DNA of 64,000 nucleotides from Janthinobacterium silvisoli (GTDB lineage Bacteria > Pseudomonadota > Gammaproteobacteria > Burkholderiales > Burkholderiaceae_D), in contig NZ_JACHCL010000005.1 of assembly GCF_014200725.1 (NCBI RefSeq), positions 210,041-274,040 of the forward strand, read 5' to 3'. The notes beneath the pieces are model-generated. The model did not search any database. It worked only from the letters and a program-made list of their open reading frames with translations, and was not told where the DNA came from. Of the stretch, positions 51,175 through 60,956 are shown in pieces. The position numbers and the translations under genes were made by a program. The stretch's first letter is position 1, and each line of letters opens with the position of its first letter.

Positions 51175-52373
51175 GCTGTCTCCTTCTCGCCCTGGCGGGC
51201 CGTCTGCGATTGCCGTGCCGAGGCGGGCGTACCTGCCTCGATGTCATTCCATACCTGGCCATAATAGGCGCGCACCATGTTCATGTAGCGCGGATCTTCC
51301 AGCAAAAAGGCGTCGTGGCCATGTGGCGCGTCGATCTCGGCATATGTCACCTGGCGGCGGTTGACCACCAGCGCTTCGACGATCTGGCGGCTGCATTCGG
51401 GTGAGAAGCGCCAGTCGGTGGAAAACGAGGCCAGGAAAAACTTGGCTTTGGTGCCAGACAGCGCCTTGGCCAGGTCGCCGCCATGGGCGCGCGCCGGATC
51501 GAAATAATCGAGTGCCTTGGTGATCAGCAGATAGGTGTTGGCGTCGAAGTATTCGGAGAATTTGTCGCCCTGGTAGCGCAGATAGGATTCAATTTCGAAA
51601 TCGATGCCGAAGCCGAATTTGTAGTCGCCCGTCTGCGCCGCATCGCGCAGCTTGCGGCCAAATTTTTCAGCCATGTCGTCATTCGACAGATAGGTGATGT
51701 GGCCGACCATGCGCGCCACGCGCAAGCCGTTTTTCGGCACCACGCCGTGCGCATAAAAATCGCCGCCCCGATAATCAGGGTCGGACAAAATCGCCTGGCG
51801 GGCGACGTCATTGAAAGCGATATTCTGCGCCGACAGCTTGGCCGTCGAAGCGATCACCACGCAGTGGCGCAGGCGCTCGGGGAACATGATGCTCCAGGCC
51901 AGCGCCTGCATGCCGCCCAGCGAGCCGCCCATCACGGCCGCAAACTGGGTGATGCCCAGCTGATCGGCCAGGCGCGCCTGCGCACTGACCCAGTCTTCCA
52001 CCGTCACGACGGGGAAGGCGGCGCCATACGGCTTGCCGGTAGCGGGGTTGGTGTGCATCGGGCCCGTCGAGCCAAAGCAGGAGCCCAGGTTGTTAACGCC
52101 GATGACGAAGAATTTGTTGGTGTCGAGCGGCTTGCCGGGACCAACCATATTGTCCCACCAGCCTGCGCTTTTCGGTTCGTCCGCATACACGCCAGCCACG
52201 TGGTGCGAGGCGTTCAGGGCGTGGCAGACCAGCACCGCGTTCGATTTGTCCGCGTTCAGGGTGCCGTAGGTTTCATACATCAACATATAGTCCAGCAGCG
52301 ATGCTCCGCTTTGCAGCTGCAGGGGTTCCGCAAAATACATGGTTTGCGGTGAAACGATTCCAATAGATGACAT
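51171..52373 (-). CDS. metX: homoserine O-acyltransferase (acetyl or succinyl)
   Basis: Activates homoserine in methionine synthesis. The 400-residue alpha/beta-hydrolase-fold enzyme has the nucleophile Ser151 in [24 protein letters not shown] near residue 100 and the catalytic His in [12 protein letters not shown]. Whether acetyl-CoA or succinyl-CoA is the donor cannot be decided by eye; betaproteobacterial MetX-MetW pairs are often annotated as succinyltransferases. Heads the metX-metW-ampG chain. Confidence 0.93.
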   Translation of the reverse strand: MSSIGIVSPQTMYFAEPLQLQSGASLLDYMLMYETYGTLNADKSNAVLVCHALNASHHVAGVYADEPKSAGWWDNMVGPGKPLDTNKFFVIGVNNLGSCFGSTGPMHTNPATGKPYGAAFPVVTVEDWVSAQARLADQLGITQFAAVMGGSLGGMQALAWSIMFPERLRHCVVIASTAKLSAQNIAFNDVARQAILSDPDYRGGDFYAHGVVPKNGLRVARMVGHITYLSNDDMAEKFGRKLRDAAQTGDYKFGFGIDFEIESYLRYQGDKFSEYFDANTYLLITKALDYFDPARAHGGDLAKALSGTKAKFFLASFSTDWRFSPECSRQIVEALVVNRRQVTYAEIDAPHGHDAFLLEDPRYMNMVRAYYGQVWNDIEAGTPASARQSQTARQGEKETA

Positions 52374-52454
52374 GTTCGTGTCGGTTTATAAAGGGGGTTG
52401 GCCCCACGGGCCATGATCGATGCAAAACCGCGATGATAGGCTCTGCAACTTTGA

Positions 52455-52493
52455 CACCCGGGTACGGCTTGCCGCGCGCGCTGTACCCGGGTG
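52455..52493. repeat. perfect 11-bp inverted repeat between ptsI and metX
   Basis: CACCCGGGTAC (52455-52465) and GTACCCGGGTG (52483-52493) with a 17-base GC-rich loop. It lies 17 bases past the ptsI stop codon. No T-tract follows on the minus strand, so it is a Rho-assisted terminator, an mRNA-end hairpin or an operator for metX. Confidence 0.7.
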
Positions 52494-52509
52494 CTGATAA
52501 GCTGACAGT

Positions 52510-54252
52510 TTACATGAGCTGCAACTGTTGTACCGCCTCGGCGATTACATTTGGCTCCATCGAGCGCATAATTTTGCGTATTTGTGGCGCAATCAGCCCC
52601 AGATCGCTGTTCAGGATCTCTTGTTTGACCGCCAATAGCTGCGCCGGGTGCATGGAGAATTCCCGCAAGCCCATGCCGAGCAGCAAACGCGTGAGCTTGA
52701 CGTCGCCCGCCATCTCGCCGCAGACGGCCACGTCGATGCCCGCCTTGTGGCCGGCGGCGATCGTCATCGAGATCAGTTGCAGCACGGCCGGATGCAGCGG
52801 ATTGTACAAATGCGCCACTTCATAATCGACCCTGTCGATCGCCAGGGTGTACTGGATCAGGTCATTGGTGCCGATCGACAGGAAATCCATGCGCTTGACG
52901 AACATGGGCAGCGCCAGCGCAGCTGCCGGAATCTCGATCATGGCGCCCACTTCGACTTCTTCATCGAATTTGACACCCTCTTCGCGCAAGCTGGCCTTGG
53001 CTTGCTCGATCATCGCCAGCGACTGGTCGATCTCGAACGCGTGCGCCAGCATGGGGATCAGGATGCGCACCTTGCCAAAGGCTGAAGCGCGCAAGATCGC
53101 CCGCAACTGCGTCAGGAACAGCTGCGGTTCGGCCAGGCAGTAGCGGATCGCGCGCAGGCCCAGAGCAGGATTGAGTGCCGTGTGGTCGGACTGGTCGAGC
53201 GGCTTGTCGGCGCCGATGTCGAGCGTGCGGATAGTCACCGCGCGCCCCTTCATCGAGACCACGGTATTGCGGTAGGCCTCGAATTGCTCGTCCTCGGACG
53301 GGATCTTGTGGGCGCGGCCCATGAACAGGAATTCGGAACGGAACAGGCCCACGCCGCTGGCGCCCGACTCCAGCGCAAACGGGCAATCCTCGGGCAGTTC
53401 GATATTGGCCAGCAGGGTAATCGGCGTGCCGCACTTGGTGACGGCCGGGGTTTTTTTCAGCTTGCCCAGCTTTTTGCGCGCACGCTGCATGGCCAGCTGG
53501 CGCTCGCGGTACTGTTCCAGCACCAGCGCACTGGGGTTGGCGATCACCACGCCGGCGTCACCATCGATGATGATCCAGTCGTCCTGCTCGATCAGGGTCG
53601 ATGCCTGCGACATACCGACGGCCGCCGGAATGTCCAGGCTGCGCGCGACGATGGCCGTGTGCGAGTTTTGTCCGCCCACGTCGGTGATGAAACCGATGAA
53701 GGAGCGGTCGCGGAACTGCAGCATGTCGGCCGGCGAAATATCATGCGCGACGACCACCATCTGCGCCATCAATTCATCTTCGGCAGCGGCCACGGGCAGC
53801 AATTGTTCTGTGCCCAGCAAGACCTTCAACACCCTCTCGGCCACTTGCTGGATATCGGCCTTGCGCTCGCGCAGATAAGGGTCTTCGATTTCATCGAACT
53901 GGGCCGACAATTCATCGATCTGCGTCAGCAGCGCCCATTCGGCGTTGTAGTGGCGCGTGCGGATGATGTCGAGCGGCGCTTCGGAAATCATCGGGTCGGA
54001 CAGGATCAGCGCGTGCACGTCGATGAAGGCGCCCAGCTCGGTGGGCGCATCCTTGGGCAAATCGTTCCACAGGGTTTGCAGTTCCTTGTGGACGGTAGCG
54101 AATGCATGTTGCAAACGCAGTACTTCGGCTTCGATCTGTTCCTGGGCGACCAGGTAATGTTTGACGTCAAGGGCGGCCGGCGCCAGCAGATGCGCTCGGC
54201 CAATGGCGATCCCGCGGGAGACCGGGATGCCGTGGAGCGTGAAGGATGCCAT
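52510..54252 (-). CDS. ptsI: PTS enzyme I
   Basis: Takes phosphate from phosphoenolpyruvate and passes it to HPr. The 580-residue protein has the N-terminal His-swivel and HPr-binding domains with phospho-His198 in GGQNSHTAIVARSL and the C-terminal PEP-binding barrel with ALRAIRYCL, GVGLFRSEFLFM and MIEIPAA segments. The ATG at 54252 (MASFTLHGIPVSRG) is the family start. It lies downstream of ptsH with no sugar permease gene nearby. Confidence 0.96.
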   Translation of the reverse strand: MASFTLHGIPVSRGIAIGRAHLLAPAALDVKHYLVAQEQIEAEVLRLQHAFATVHKELQTLWNDLPKDAPTELGAFIDVHALILSDPMISEAPLDIIRTRHYNAEWALLTQIDELSAQFDEIEDPYLRERKADIQQVAERVLKVLLGTEQLLPVAAAEDELMAQMVVVAHDISPADMLQFRDRSFIGFITDVGGQNSHTAIVARSLDIPAAVGMSQASTLIEQDDWIIIDGDAGVVIANPSALVLEQYRERQLAMQRARKKLGKLKKTPAVTKCGTPITLLANIELPEDCPFALESGASGVGLFRSEFLFMGRAHKIPSEDEQFEAYRNTVVSMKGRAVTIRTLDIGADKPLDQSDHTALNPALGLRAIRYCLAEPQLFLTQLRAILRASAFGKVRILIPMLAHAFEIDQSLAMIEQAKASLREEGVKFDEEVEVGAMIEIPAAALALPMFVKRMDFLSIGTNDLIQYTLAIDRVDYEVAHLYNPLHPAVLQLISMTIAAGHKAGIDVAVCGEMAGDVKLTRLLLGMGLREFSMHPAQLLAVKQEILNSDLGLIAPQIRKIMRSMEPNVIAEAVQQLQLM

Positions 54253-54296
54253 GGGTTGACCTGTCGGGATGCGGCTGCGGCTGCGTTCGGCGGGCA

Positions 54297-54566
54297 TTAC
54301 TCGCCTTCGCCAAACCTGTCGTTAATCAGGATGGTGAGCGCGTCGACGCAAGCCTGCTCGTCTTCGCCATCAGCCTCCAGTGTCACTTTGGCGCCCTTGC
54401 CGGCGGCCAGCATCATCACGCCCATGATGGACTTGGCATTGATGCGGCGCGCGTTGCGGGTCAGCCACACATCGCTCTTGAACTTGGCGGCCAGCTGCGT
54501 AAATTTGGCGGAAGCGCGTGCATGCAGTCCCAGCTTGTTGATGATTTCGAGTTCTTTTTGAATCAT
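54297..54566 (-). CDS. ptsH: HPr phosphocarrier protein
   Basis: An 89-residue phosphocarrier with the active His15 in KLGLHARAS and the regulatory Ser46 in AKSIMGVM, the site used by HPr kinase. It relays phosphate between EI and EIIA. It lies between the EIIA gene and ptsI, 44 bases before the latter. Confidence 0.97.
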   Translation of the reverse strand: MIQKELEIINKLGLHARASAKFTQLAAKFKSDVWLTRNARRINAKSIMGVMMLAAGKGAKVTLEADGEDEQACVDALTILINDRFGEGE

Positions 54567-54617
54567 TTTTGTATAGTCTCTATCCCTGAATACTACGCTG
54601 ATGACAGTTCACTTATA

Positions 54618-54642
54618 AAATCCGCCGCCTTCAGGGCGGCGG
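54618..54642 (-). terminator. terminator-like hairpin between EIIA and ptsH
   Basis: On the minus strand CCGCCGCC, 5-base loop and GGCGGCGG are followed by ATTTTAT. The T-tract is short and broken, so this may reduce rather than stop transcription from EIIA into ptsH-ptsI. Confidence 0.55.
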
Positions 54643-54659
54643 CCATGGCACTTCCTTCC

Positions 54660-55070
54660 TTACTCGCCGACGCGAATACGGTTATCGACGCGCACGGCGC
54701 CGCTTTGCGCACCGGCCAACGCCATTTCCACCACCACATCGAGCGTATCGCGGCGATACGTGATCGCGCGCAGCAGCATCGGCAGGCTGATGCCGGCGAT
54801 GACTTCCACCCGGCCAGCGTCCGCCAGCTTGTTGCAGCAATTGGACGGCGTACCACCCTTCACATCGGTAATCACCAGCACGCCTGAACCATCATCGAGG
54901 CGGCAAATCGCTGCCGCGGCCAATTTCTGTACTTCGGCCAGATCCTGATCGGCCAGCACATCGATTGCTTCAAAACGCTCGGTCGGCCCGCGGAACACAT
55001 GGGCGCAGGCGGCAACAAAAGCCTGTCCCAGTGGGGCGTGGGTCATGAGCAAGATCCCTACCATAATCAT
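54660..55070 (-). CDS. PTS EIIA component, mannose type
   Basis: A 136-residue EIIA(Man)-like protein with the phospho-His in LLMTHAPLGQAF (His11 from the ATG at 55070; an ATG two codons later is also possible) and VITDVKGGTPSNCC. In betaproteobacteria, EIIA, HPr and EI genes of this type form an incomplete PTS with a regulatory role. It starts 9 bases after gshB. Confidence 0.93.
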   Translation of the reverse strand: MIMVGILLMTHAPLGQAFVAACAHVFRGPTERFEAIDVLADQDLAEVQKLAAAAICRLDDGSGVLVITDVKGGTPSNCCNKLADAGRVEVIAGISLPMLLRAITYRRDTLDVVVEMALAGAQSGAVRVDNRIRVGE

Positions 55071-55079
55071 TTCACCTTA

Positions 55080-56030
55080 TTAACTTTGCTGGGCAACGCC
55101 GTGCTCGACCGCATCGATAAACATGGCAGCCACATCAAAACCAGTCTGCTGCATGATTTCCTGGAAGCAAGTCGGGCTGGTGACATTGACTTCCGTCAGG
55201 TAGTCACCAATCACATCCAATCCTACCAGCATCAGGCCACGGCCGGCCAGGATAGGGCCAAGCTTTTCAGCGATTTCCAGGTCGCGCGCCGTCAATGGCT
55301 GCGCCACGCCCGTGCCGCCCGCGGCCAGGTTGCCGCGCACTTCGCCCGCCTGCGGGATACGCGCCAGGGAAAACGGCACCGGCTTGCCGCCGATTACCAG
55401 GATGCGCTTGTCGCCCTTGGCGATATCGGGAATAAAGCGCTGGGCCATGATGGTTTGTCCACCATTTTCCGTCAGCGTTTCGATGATGGCGCCCAGATTC
55501 AAACCATCGGCCTTGACGCGGAAGATGCCCGTGCCGCCCATGCCGTCGAGCGGCTTGAAGATCACATCCTGGTGCTTGGCGTGAAAAGCACGCAAGCGCG
55601 CTTCGCTCGACGTCACCAGGGTCGGCGAGGTGAATTCGGAAAACTGGGCAATCGCCAGCTTTTCATTGTTGTCGCGGATGGCAGACGGCTTGTTGAAGAC
55701 GCGTGCGCCCTGCTTTTCCGCCAGTTCCAGCAAATAGGTGCCGTACACATATTCCATGTCGAACGGCGGATCCTTGCGTTCGATGATCGCGTCCAGGGTC
55801 GACAAACGCACTTCCTCGCGGGACACGACCTGGTACCAGTCGTGCTCGTGACCCGTCAGCACGATGTGTTGTACCTCGGCCGTCACGATGCCTTCTTCCA
55901 GCGCCATGTCCTTCTGTTCAAATGCATAGATGGCGTGACCGCGCCTGGCAGCCTCGCGCATCATGGCAAAAGTGGAATCTTTATATGTCTTGAAGCCCGC
56001 CAGCGGGTCGGCAAGGAATGCGATTTTCAT
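55080..56030 (-). CDS. gshB: glutathione synthase
   Basis: Joins gamma-glutamylcysteine with glycine using ATP. The 316-residue ATP-grasp enzyme has PPFDMEYVYGTYLLE, VFKPLDGMGGTGIFR-type ATP-binding loop and NVTSPTCFQEI at the C-terminus. It follows gshA and is separated from it by a GC-rich hairpin. Confidence 0.96.
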   Translation of the reverse strand: MKIAFLADPLAGFKTYKDSTFAMMREAARRGHAIYAFEQKDMALEEGIVTAEVQHIVLTGHEHDWYQVVSREEVRLSTLDAIIERKDPPFDMEYVYGTYLLELAEKQGARVFNKPSAIRDNNEKLAIAQFSEFTSPTLVTSSEARLRAFHAKHQDVIFKPLDGMGGTGIFRVKADGLNLGAIIETLTENGGQTIMAQRFIPDIAKGDKRILVIGGKPVPFSLARIPQAGEVRGNLAAGGTGVAQPLTARDLEIAEKLGPILAGRGLMLVGLDVIGDYLTEVNVTSPTCFQEIMQQTGFDVAAMFIDAVEHGVAQQS

Positions 56031-56079
56031 GTACGGTCCAGTCGAGATGCTTGAGATGAATGCTTGATTCTAGCCGAGA

Positions 56080-56110
56080 TCGCCAGGCGGGGTTGCGCCG
56101 CGCCTGGCGA
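56080..56110. repeat. 10-bp inverted repeat between gshA and gshB
   Basis: TCGCCAGGCG (56080-56089) and CGCCTGGCGA (56101-56110), 11-base loop, in the 109-base gap. No T-tract. Possible mRNA processing or protection hairpin, or a regulator site. Confidence 0.65.
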
Positions 56111-56139
56111 CCCCGGCTGCAAGGATCGATCACCCTCGA

Positions 56140-57438
56140 TCAATACACCTCGGGATTCGGGTCGGTGCGTTCCATTTCCAGCGACGCCGCCAGCAAGGCC
56201 AGCCGCGCTACCACGCCATACACATAAAAACGGTTCGGCGCCGCCGTGCCCGGCTTGGCCTTCAAGTCCGGTACCGCGTGCTGCTGGGCAAATGCCAGCG
56301 GCACATATTGCGAACCGGGAGCGTTAAGGTTCTGGTCCACGCCCTTTTCCGCGTGCACACGGTAGAAACCGCCCACCACATAGCGGTCTATCATGTAGAC
56401 CACCGGCTCGGCCACGGCATCCTTGATGCTTTCAAAGGTCGGCACGCCTTCCTGGATGATCACGTCGGTGACCACCTTGCCATCCTTGACGATGGACATG
56501 GTGTCGCGCTGCTTGCGCGACAGATCACGCACTTCGCTGGCGTCGCGCACGGTCATGATGCCCGTGCCATAGGTGCCGGCGTCGGGCTTGACGATCACGA
56601 ATGGTTTTTCCTTGATGCCGTATTCCTTGTACTTCTTGCGGATCTTGGCCAGCAGCACGTCCACGCTGGCGGCCAGCGCATCTTCGCCCTCGCCTTCCTG
56701 GAAGTTGATATCGCTGCACTTGGCGTGGAAGGGGTTCAGCATCCAGGGATCGACATCGATCATCTTGCCGAACTTTTTCACCACTTCATCGTAAGCCGTG
56801 TAGTGATTGCTCTTGCGGCGCAAGGCCCAGCCCGCGTGCAAAGGCGGCAGCAGGCTTTGTTCATGAATATTTTGCAAGATATCGGGGATACCGTCCGACA
56901 AGTCGTTATTCAGCAAGATCGTGCAGGGGTCGAAATCCTTCAAGCCCAGGCGGCGACCATTGTTCAGGCGCACCAGCGGCTCGATCACCAGCATATTGCC
57001 ATCTGGCAACGCCAATGGTGTCGGCTGGGTAATTTCAGGCGACCAGGAACCCAGGCGCACATGCAAGCCTGTCTGGCGGAAAATCTGCATCAGCCGCGCC
57101 ACGTTTTGCAAATAATGCGGCGTGTTGTTATTCAACTCCGGAATCATCAGCAGATTGCGGGCGTCCGGACAATATTTGTCGATGGCGGCCATCGCTGCCT
57201 GCACCGACAAGGGCAGCATTTCCGTGGCCAGGTGATGGAATCCGCCAGGGAACAGATTCGTGTCGACGGGCGCCAGTTTATAACCGGCATTGCGTAAGTC
57301 GACTGAGCAATAGAAAGGCGGCGTGTGCTCTTGCCACTCCATGCGGAACCAGCGCTCAATGGCCGGCGTCGCGGCCAGGATCTTTTTTTCTAGGTCGAGC
57401 AGCGGTCCAGTCAGGGCCGTGACGAGATGGGGAACCAT
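56140..57438 (-). CDS. gshA: glutamate--cysteine ligase (proteobacterial type)
   Basis: First enzyme of glutathione synthesis. The 432-residue protein matches the group found in betaproteobacteria and acidithiobacilli, distinct from E. coli GshA. Visible features include NAGYKLAPVDTNLFPGGFHHL, ELNNNTPHYLQNV, FHAKCSDINFQEGEGED and FVIVKPDAGTYGTGIMTV, the last an ATP-grasp-like loop. It is the first gene of gshA-gshB-EIIA-ptsH-ptsI; its promoter should lie in the 120 bases upstream, beyond the amtB terminator. Confidence 0.94.
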   Translation of the reverse strand: MVPHLVTALTGPLLDLEKKILAATPAIERWFRMEWQEHTPPFYCSVDLRNAGYKLAPVDTNLFPGGFHHLATEMLPLSVQAAMAAIDKYCPDARNLLMIPELNNNTPHYLQNVARLMQIFRQTGLHVRLGSWSPEITQPTPLALPDGNMLVIEPLVRLNNGRRLGLKDFDPCTILLNNDLSDGIPDILQNIHEQSLLPPLHAGWALRRKSNHYTAYDEVVKKFGKMIDVDPWMLNPFHAKCSDINFQEGEGEDALAASVDVLLAKIRKKYKEYGIKEKPFVIVKPDAGTYGTGIMTVRDASEVRDLSRKQRDTMSIVKDGKVVTDVIIQEGVPTFESIKDAVAEPVVYMIDRYVVGGFYRVHAEKGVDQNLNAPGSQYVPLAFAQQHAVPDLKAKPGTAAPNRFYVYGVVARLALLAASLEMERTDPNPEVY

Positions 57439-57562
57439 AGTTACATCCTTAAATTATGTGCAGTCATCGAAAAGCACACAGAACTGCCGACTATATTACC
57501 GTGTAAGTAGCCCAAATCGGGGCAAAAGCCTTGTTTTAAAGACCTTTTGCATTCGTATAAGG

Positions 57563-57590
57563 AAAAAAAAGGCGCCTCAATGAGGCGCCC
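57563..57590 (-). terminator. intrinsic terminator after amtB
   Basis: On the minus strand GGCGCCTC, a 3-base loop and GAGGCGCC are followed by eight T. It lies 62 bases past the amtB stop codon and closes the porin-glnK-amtB operon. Confidence 0.92.
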
Positions 57591-57651
57591 TTACAAGCAA
57601 AACAACGTTGACACGGTGCGCCGGGGCGCCGCCATATCAAAGAATTAATAA

Positions 57652-59196
57652 TTATCCGTGATAAGCCTGCTCACCATGGCTGGTGATATCGAGGCCTTCG
57701 CGCTCTTCTTCTTCCGGTACGCGCAGGCCGATGACGATGTCGACCAGTTTATAGGCGATCAGGGATACCACCGCCGACCAGATGACGGTCGTGCCGACGG
57801 CTTCCGCCTGCACCAGCACCTGGTGGCCGATCGAATACGGGTCAGCCGACATCTTGTTGGTGACATAGTCGAAAATGCCCTGTCCGCCCAGTTGTGGTGC
57901 AGCAAAGACACCGGTCAGCAAGGCGCCCAGGATACCGCCCACGCCGTGAACGCCGAACACGTCGAGCGAATCATCGACGCCCAGCAGACGTTTCAAGCCA
58001 TTCACGCCCCACAGGCACACCACGCCAGCAATCAAGCCGATCACCAGGCCGCCCATCGGACCGACGAAACCGGCTGCCGGGGTGATTGCCACCAGGCCAG
58101 CGACGGCGCCCGATGCGCCACCGAGCATGGAAGGCTTGCCCTTGGTGATCCATTCGCCAAACACCCATGACAAAGTGGCGGCGGCGGTCGCCAGCAAGGT
58201 GTTGACGAAGGCCAGTGCCGCCACGTCGCCAGCTTCCAGGGAAGAGCCGGCGTTGAAGCCGAACCAGCCTACCCACAGCAAGGAAGCACCGATCATGGTC
58301 ATCGTCAGCGAGTGTGGCGCCATCGATTCACGGCCCAGACCGACGCGTTTGCCGATCATGATGGCGCCCATCAGGCCGGCGATAGCAGCATTGATATGCA
58401 CCACGGTGCCGCCGGCGAAATCCAGCGCGCCTTTCTGGAACAGCCAGCCCGCTTTCAAGGTTTCACTGGCCGAGGTCGCTGCATTGGTGATGGCGTCAGG
58501 GCCGGTCCAGAACCAGACCATGTGCGCCACTGGCAAATAGCCAAAGGTAAACCACAGGACAACGAAGGCCAGCACAGCGGCAAACTTGGCGCGCTCGGCA
58601 AAGGCGCCGACGATCAGGGCGCAGGTGATGGCGGCAAACGTGCCCTGGAAGGCAACATAGACGAACTCGGGAATCACCACGCCCTTGCTGAAGGTAGCGG
58701 CGGTGGCAAACGTGCCTTTGACCGGATCCCAGATCCCGTTCAGGAACAGGCGGTCAAAGCCACCGAAGAAGGCGGTTTTTTCCGTGAAGGCGATCGAATA
58801 GCCATAAATGCACCACAGCACCACGATCAGGGCAAACACCATGAACACTTGCATCAGCACCGACAGCATGTTCTTGGAACGCACCAGGCCACCATAGAAA
58901 AGGGCCAGGCCGGGGATCGTCATCAAGATCACCAGCAAGGTGGACAGCATCATGAAGCCGGTATCGCCTTTATTCGGAACCGGTGCGGCTGCAGGGGCCG
59001 CAGCGGCAGGGGCTGGCGCAGCAGCGACAGGGGCAGCATCCGGTGCAGGCGTCACGGCAGGCGTAGCGACAGCCGACGTGGTGGCAGCAGCCGACGTGGT
59101 GGCAGCAGCCGGCGCATCGGCAAAACTGGGCGCGGCCACGCCAAAGGCAAACAGACAGGCTATCCCAGCAAGTACTTTTGTTATATTTTTATTCAT
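57652..59196 (-). CDS. amtB: ammonium transporter AmtB
   Basis: A 514-residue ammonium channel. A signal peptide (about 1-26) is followed by an unusual Ala/Pro/Thr-rich stretch (about 27-78) and then 11 transmembrane helices starting GFMMLSTLLVILMTIPGLALFYGGLVR. Family motifs GFNAGSSLEAGDVAALAFVNT and DDSLDVFGVHGVGGI are present. The Ala-rich segment is encoded partly by an 18-base tandem repeat. It is 11 bases downstream of glnK, whose product blocks the channel when nitrogen is plentiful. Confidence 0.96.
   Translation of the reverse strand: MNKNITKVLAGIACLFAFGVAAPSFADAPAAATTSAAATTSAVATPAVTPAPDAAPVAAAPAPAAAAPAAAPVPNKGDTGFMMLSTLLVILMTIPGLALFYGGLVRSKNMLSVLMQVFMVFALIVVLWCIYGYSIAFTEKTAFFGGFDRLFLNGIWDPVKGTFATAATFSKGVVIPEFVYVAFQGTFAAITCALIVGAFAERAKFAAVLAFVVLWFTFGYLPVAHMVWFWTGPDAITNAATSASETLKAGWLFQKGALDFAGGTVVHINAAIAGLMGAIMIGKRVGLGRESMAPHSLTMTMIGASLLWVGWFGFNAGSSLEAGDVAALAFVNTLLATAAATLSWVFGEWITKGKPSMLGGASGAVAGLVAITPAAGFVGPMGGLVIGLIAGVVCLWGVNGLKRLLGVDDSLDVFGVHGVGGILGALLTGVFAAPQLGGQGIFDYVTNKMSADPYSIGHQVLVQAEAVGTTVIWSAVVSLIAYKLVDIVIGLRVPEEEEREGLDITSHGEQAYHG
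59071..59106. repeat. 18-base tandem repeat inside amtB
   Basis: AGCCGACGTGGTGGCAGC occurs twice back to back (59071-59088, 59089-59106) and the next few bases begin a third copy. It encodes a repeated AAATTS-like stretch in the N-terminal linker; the unit is a multiple of three, so copy changes keep the frame. Confidence 0.85.
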
Positions 59197-59207
59197 TAAG
59201 ATTCCCC

Positions 59208-60328
<1,121 letters not shown>

Positions 60329-60410
60329 GGCGATTTCCTTTTATTGAGCTTTTAAAGCGGTTGAGGTTTAAAATCTTGCCTGGAGATCACAAAGCGTTTA
60401 TGAACTCTTT

Positions 60411-60426
60411 AGCAGAATGTGTGCCA
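60411..60426 (-). promoter_or_regulatory. sigma-54 promoter of porin-glnK-amtB
   Basis: Minus strand TGGCACACATTCTGCT matches the sigma-54 consensus TGGCAC-N5-TTGCW with one mismatch (C for T before TGC), with the invariant GG and GC 10 bases apart. Predicted start near 60400, about 70 bases before the porin ATG. Confidence 0.85.
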
Positions 60427-60550
60427 GCTACCTTGCCACCTTGACAGCTGTGTTTATGCCCATACATGGCTCACAAGCGCGATGAATAGCGGACATGGCA
60501 TGCTGAAGCGTTATAAATTTGCTCAGCTGCGCACCAGATTAAGGCTGAAG

Positions 60551-60567
60551 TGCACCGCAATGGTGCG
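60551..60567. promoter_or_regulatory. candidate NtrC enhancer site
   Basis: TGCACC, five bases, GGTGCG resembles the NtrC dyad TGCACC-N6-GGTGCA but with a spacer one base short. It lies about 130 bases upstream of the sigma-54 promoter, a normal enhancer distance. Another GGTGC/GCACC dyad overlaps it at 60562-60574. Confidence 0.45.
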
Positions 60568-60608
60568 ATGCACCTGCCGCACCCCGAAGAACACCTAAAG
60601 GATTCACC

Positions 60609-60857
60609 ATGGACATGAATAATTTCTTTAATGATTTGCAAGGCAAAATCCATCAAGCCATCGAAAACTCGCCGGCCAAGGATATCGAAAAAAATGTGAA
60701 ATCGATGATGACCCAGGGCTTCGCCCGCCTGGACCTGGTCACGCGTGAAGAATTCGATATCCAGGCGCAAGTGCTGGCCAAGACCCGCGCCAAGCTGGAT
60801 GCACTGGAACTGCGCGTGGTAGAACTGGAAGCGCGCCTGAACGAGCCGAAGGCTTAA
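60609..60857 (+). CDS. ubiK: ubiquinone biosynthesis accessory factor UbiK
   Basis: An 82-residue coiled-coil (BMFP-type) protein with a conserved FFNDLQGKIHQAIENSPA start, then ARLDLVTREEFDIQAQVLAKTR and a heptad-patterned C-terminus. UbiK helps the UbiJ-containing complex that makes ubiquinone. The gene is divergent from the porin operon and shares its upstream region with it. Confidence 0.9.
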   Translation: MDMNNFFNDLQGKIHQAIENSPAKDIEKNVKSMMTQGFARLDLVTREEFDIQAQVLAKTRAKLDALELRVVELEARLNEPKA

Positions 60858-60956
60858 GCGGCTTCCTTTCAACGGCCTTGCTGGCGCACCGCAAAACCTG
60901 CGCCACCACGACCGCTAGACTGAACCTGCCCGCTTGCTGCGGTGCAGGGAGTCAAA

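Noticed and set aside
52374..52454. SAM-type riboswitch upstream of metX
   Set aside because: The short leader shows no recognisable SAM-binding core; the only structure is the perfect hairpin at 52455.
60882..60905. Small hairpin (TGGCGCA and TGCGCCA) after ubiK
   Set aside because: Seven-base stem with no T-tract, likely in a transcript that continues into comM; too weak to call.
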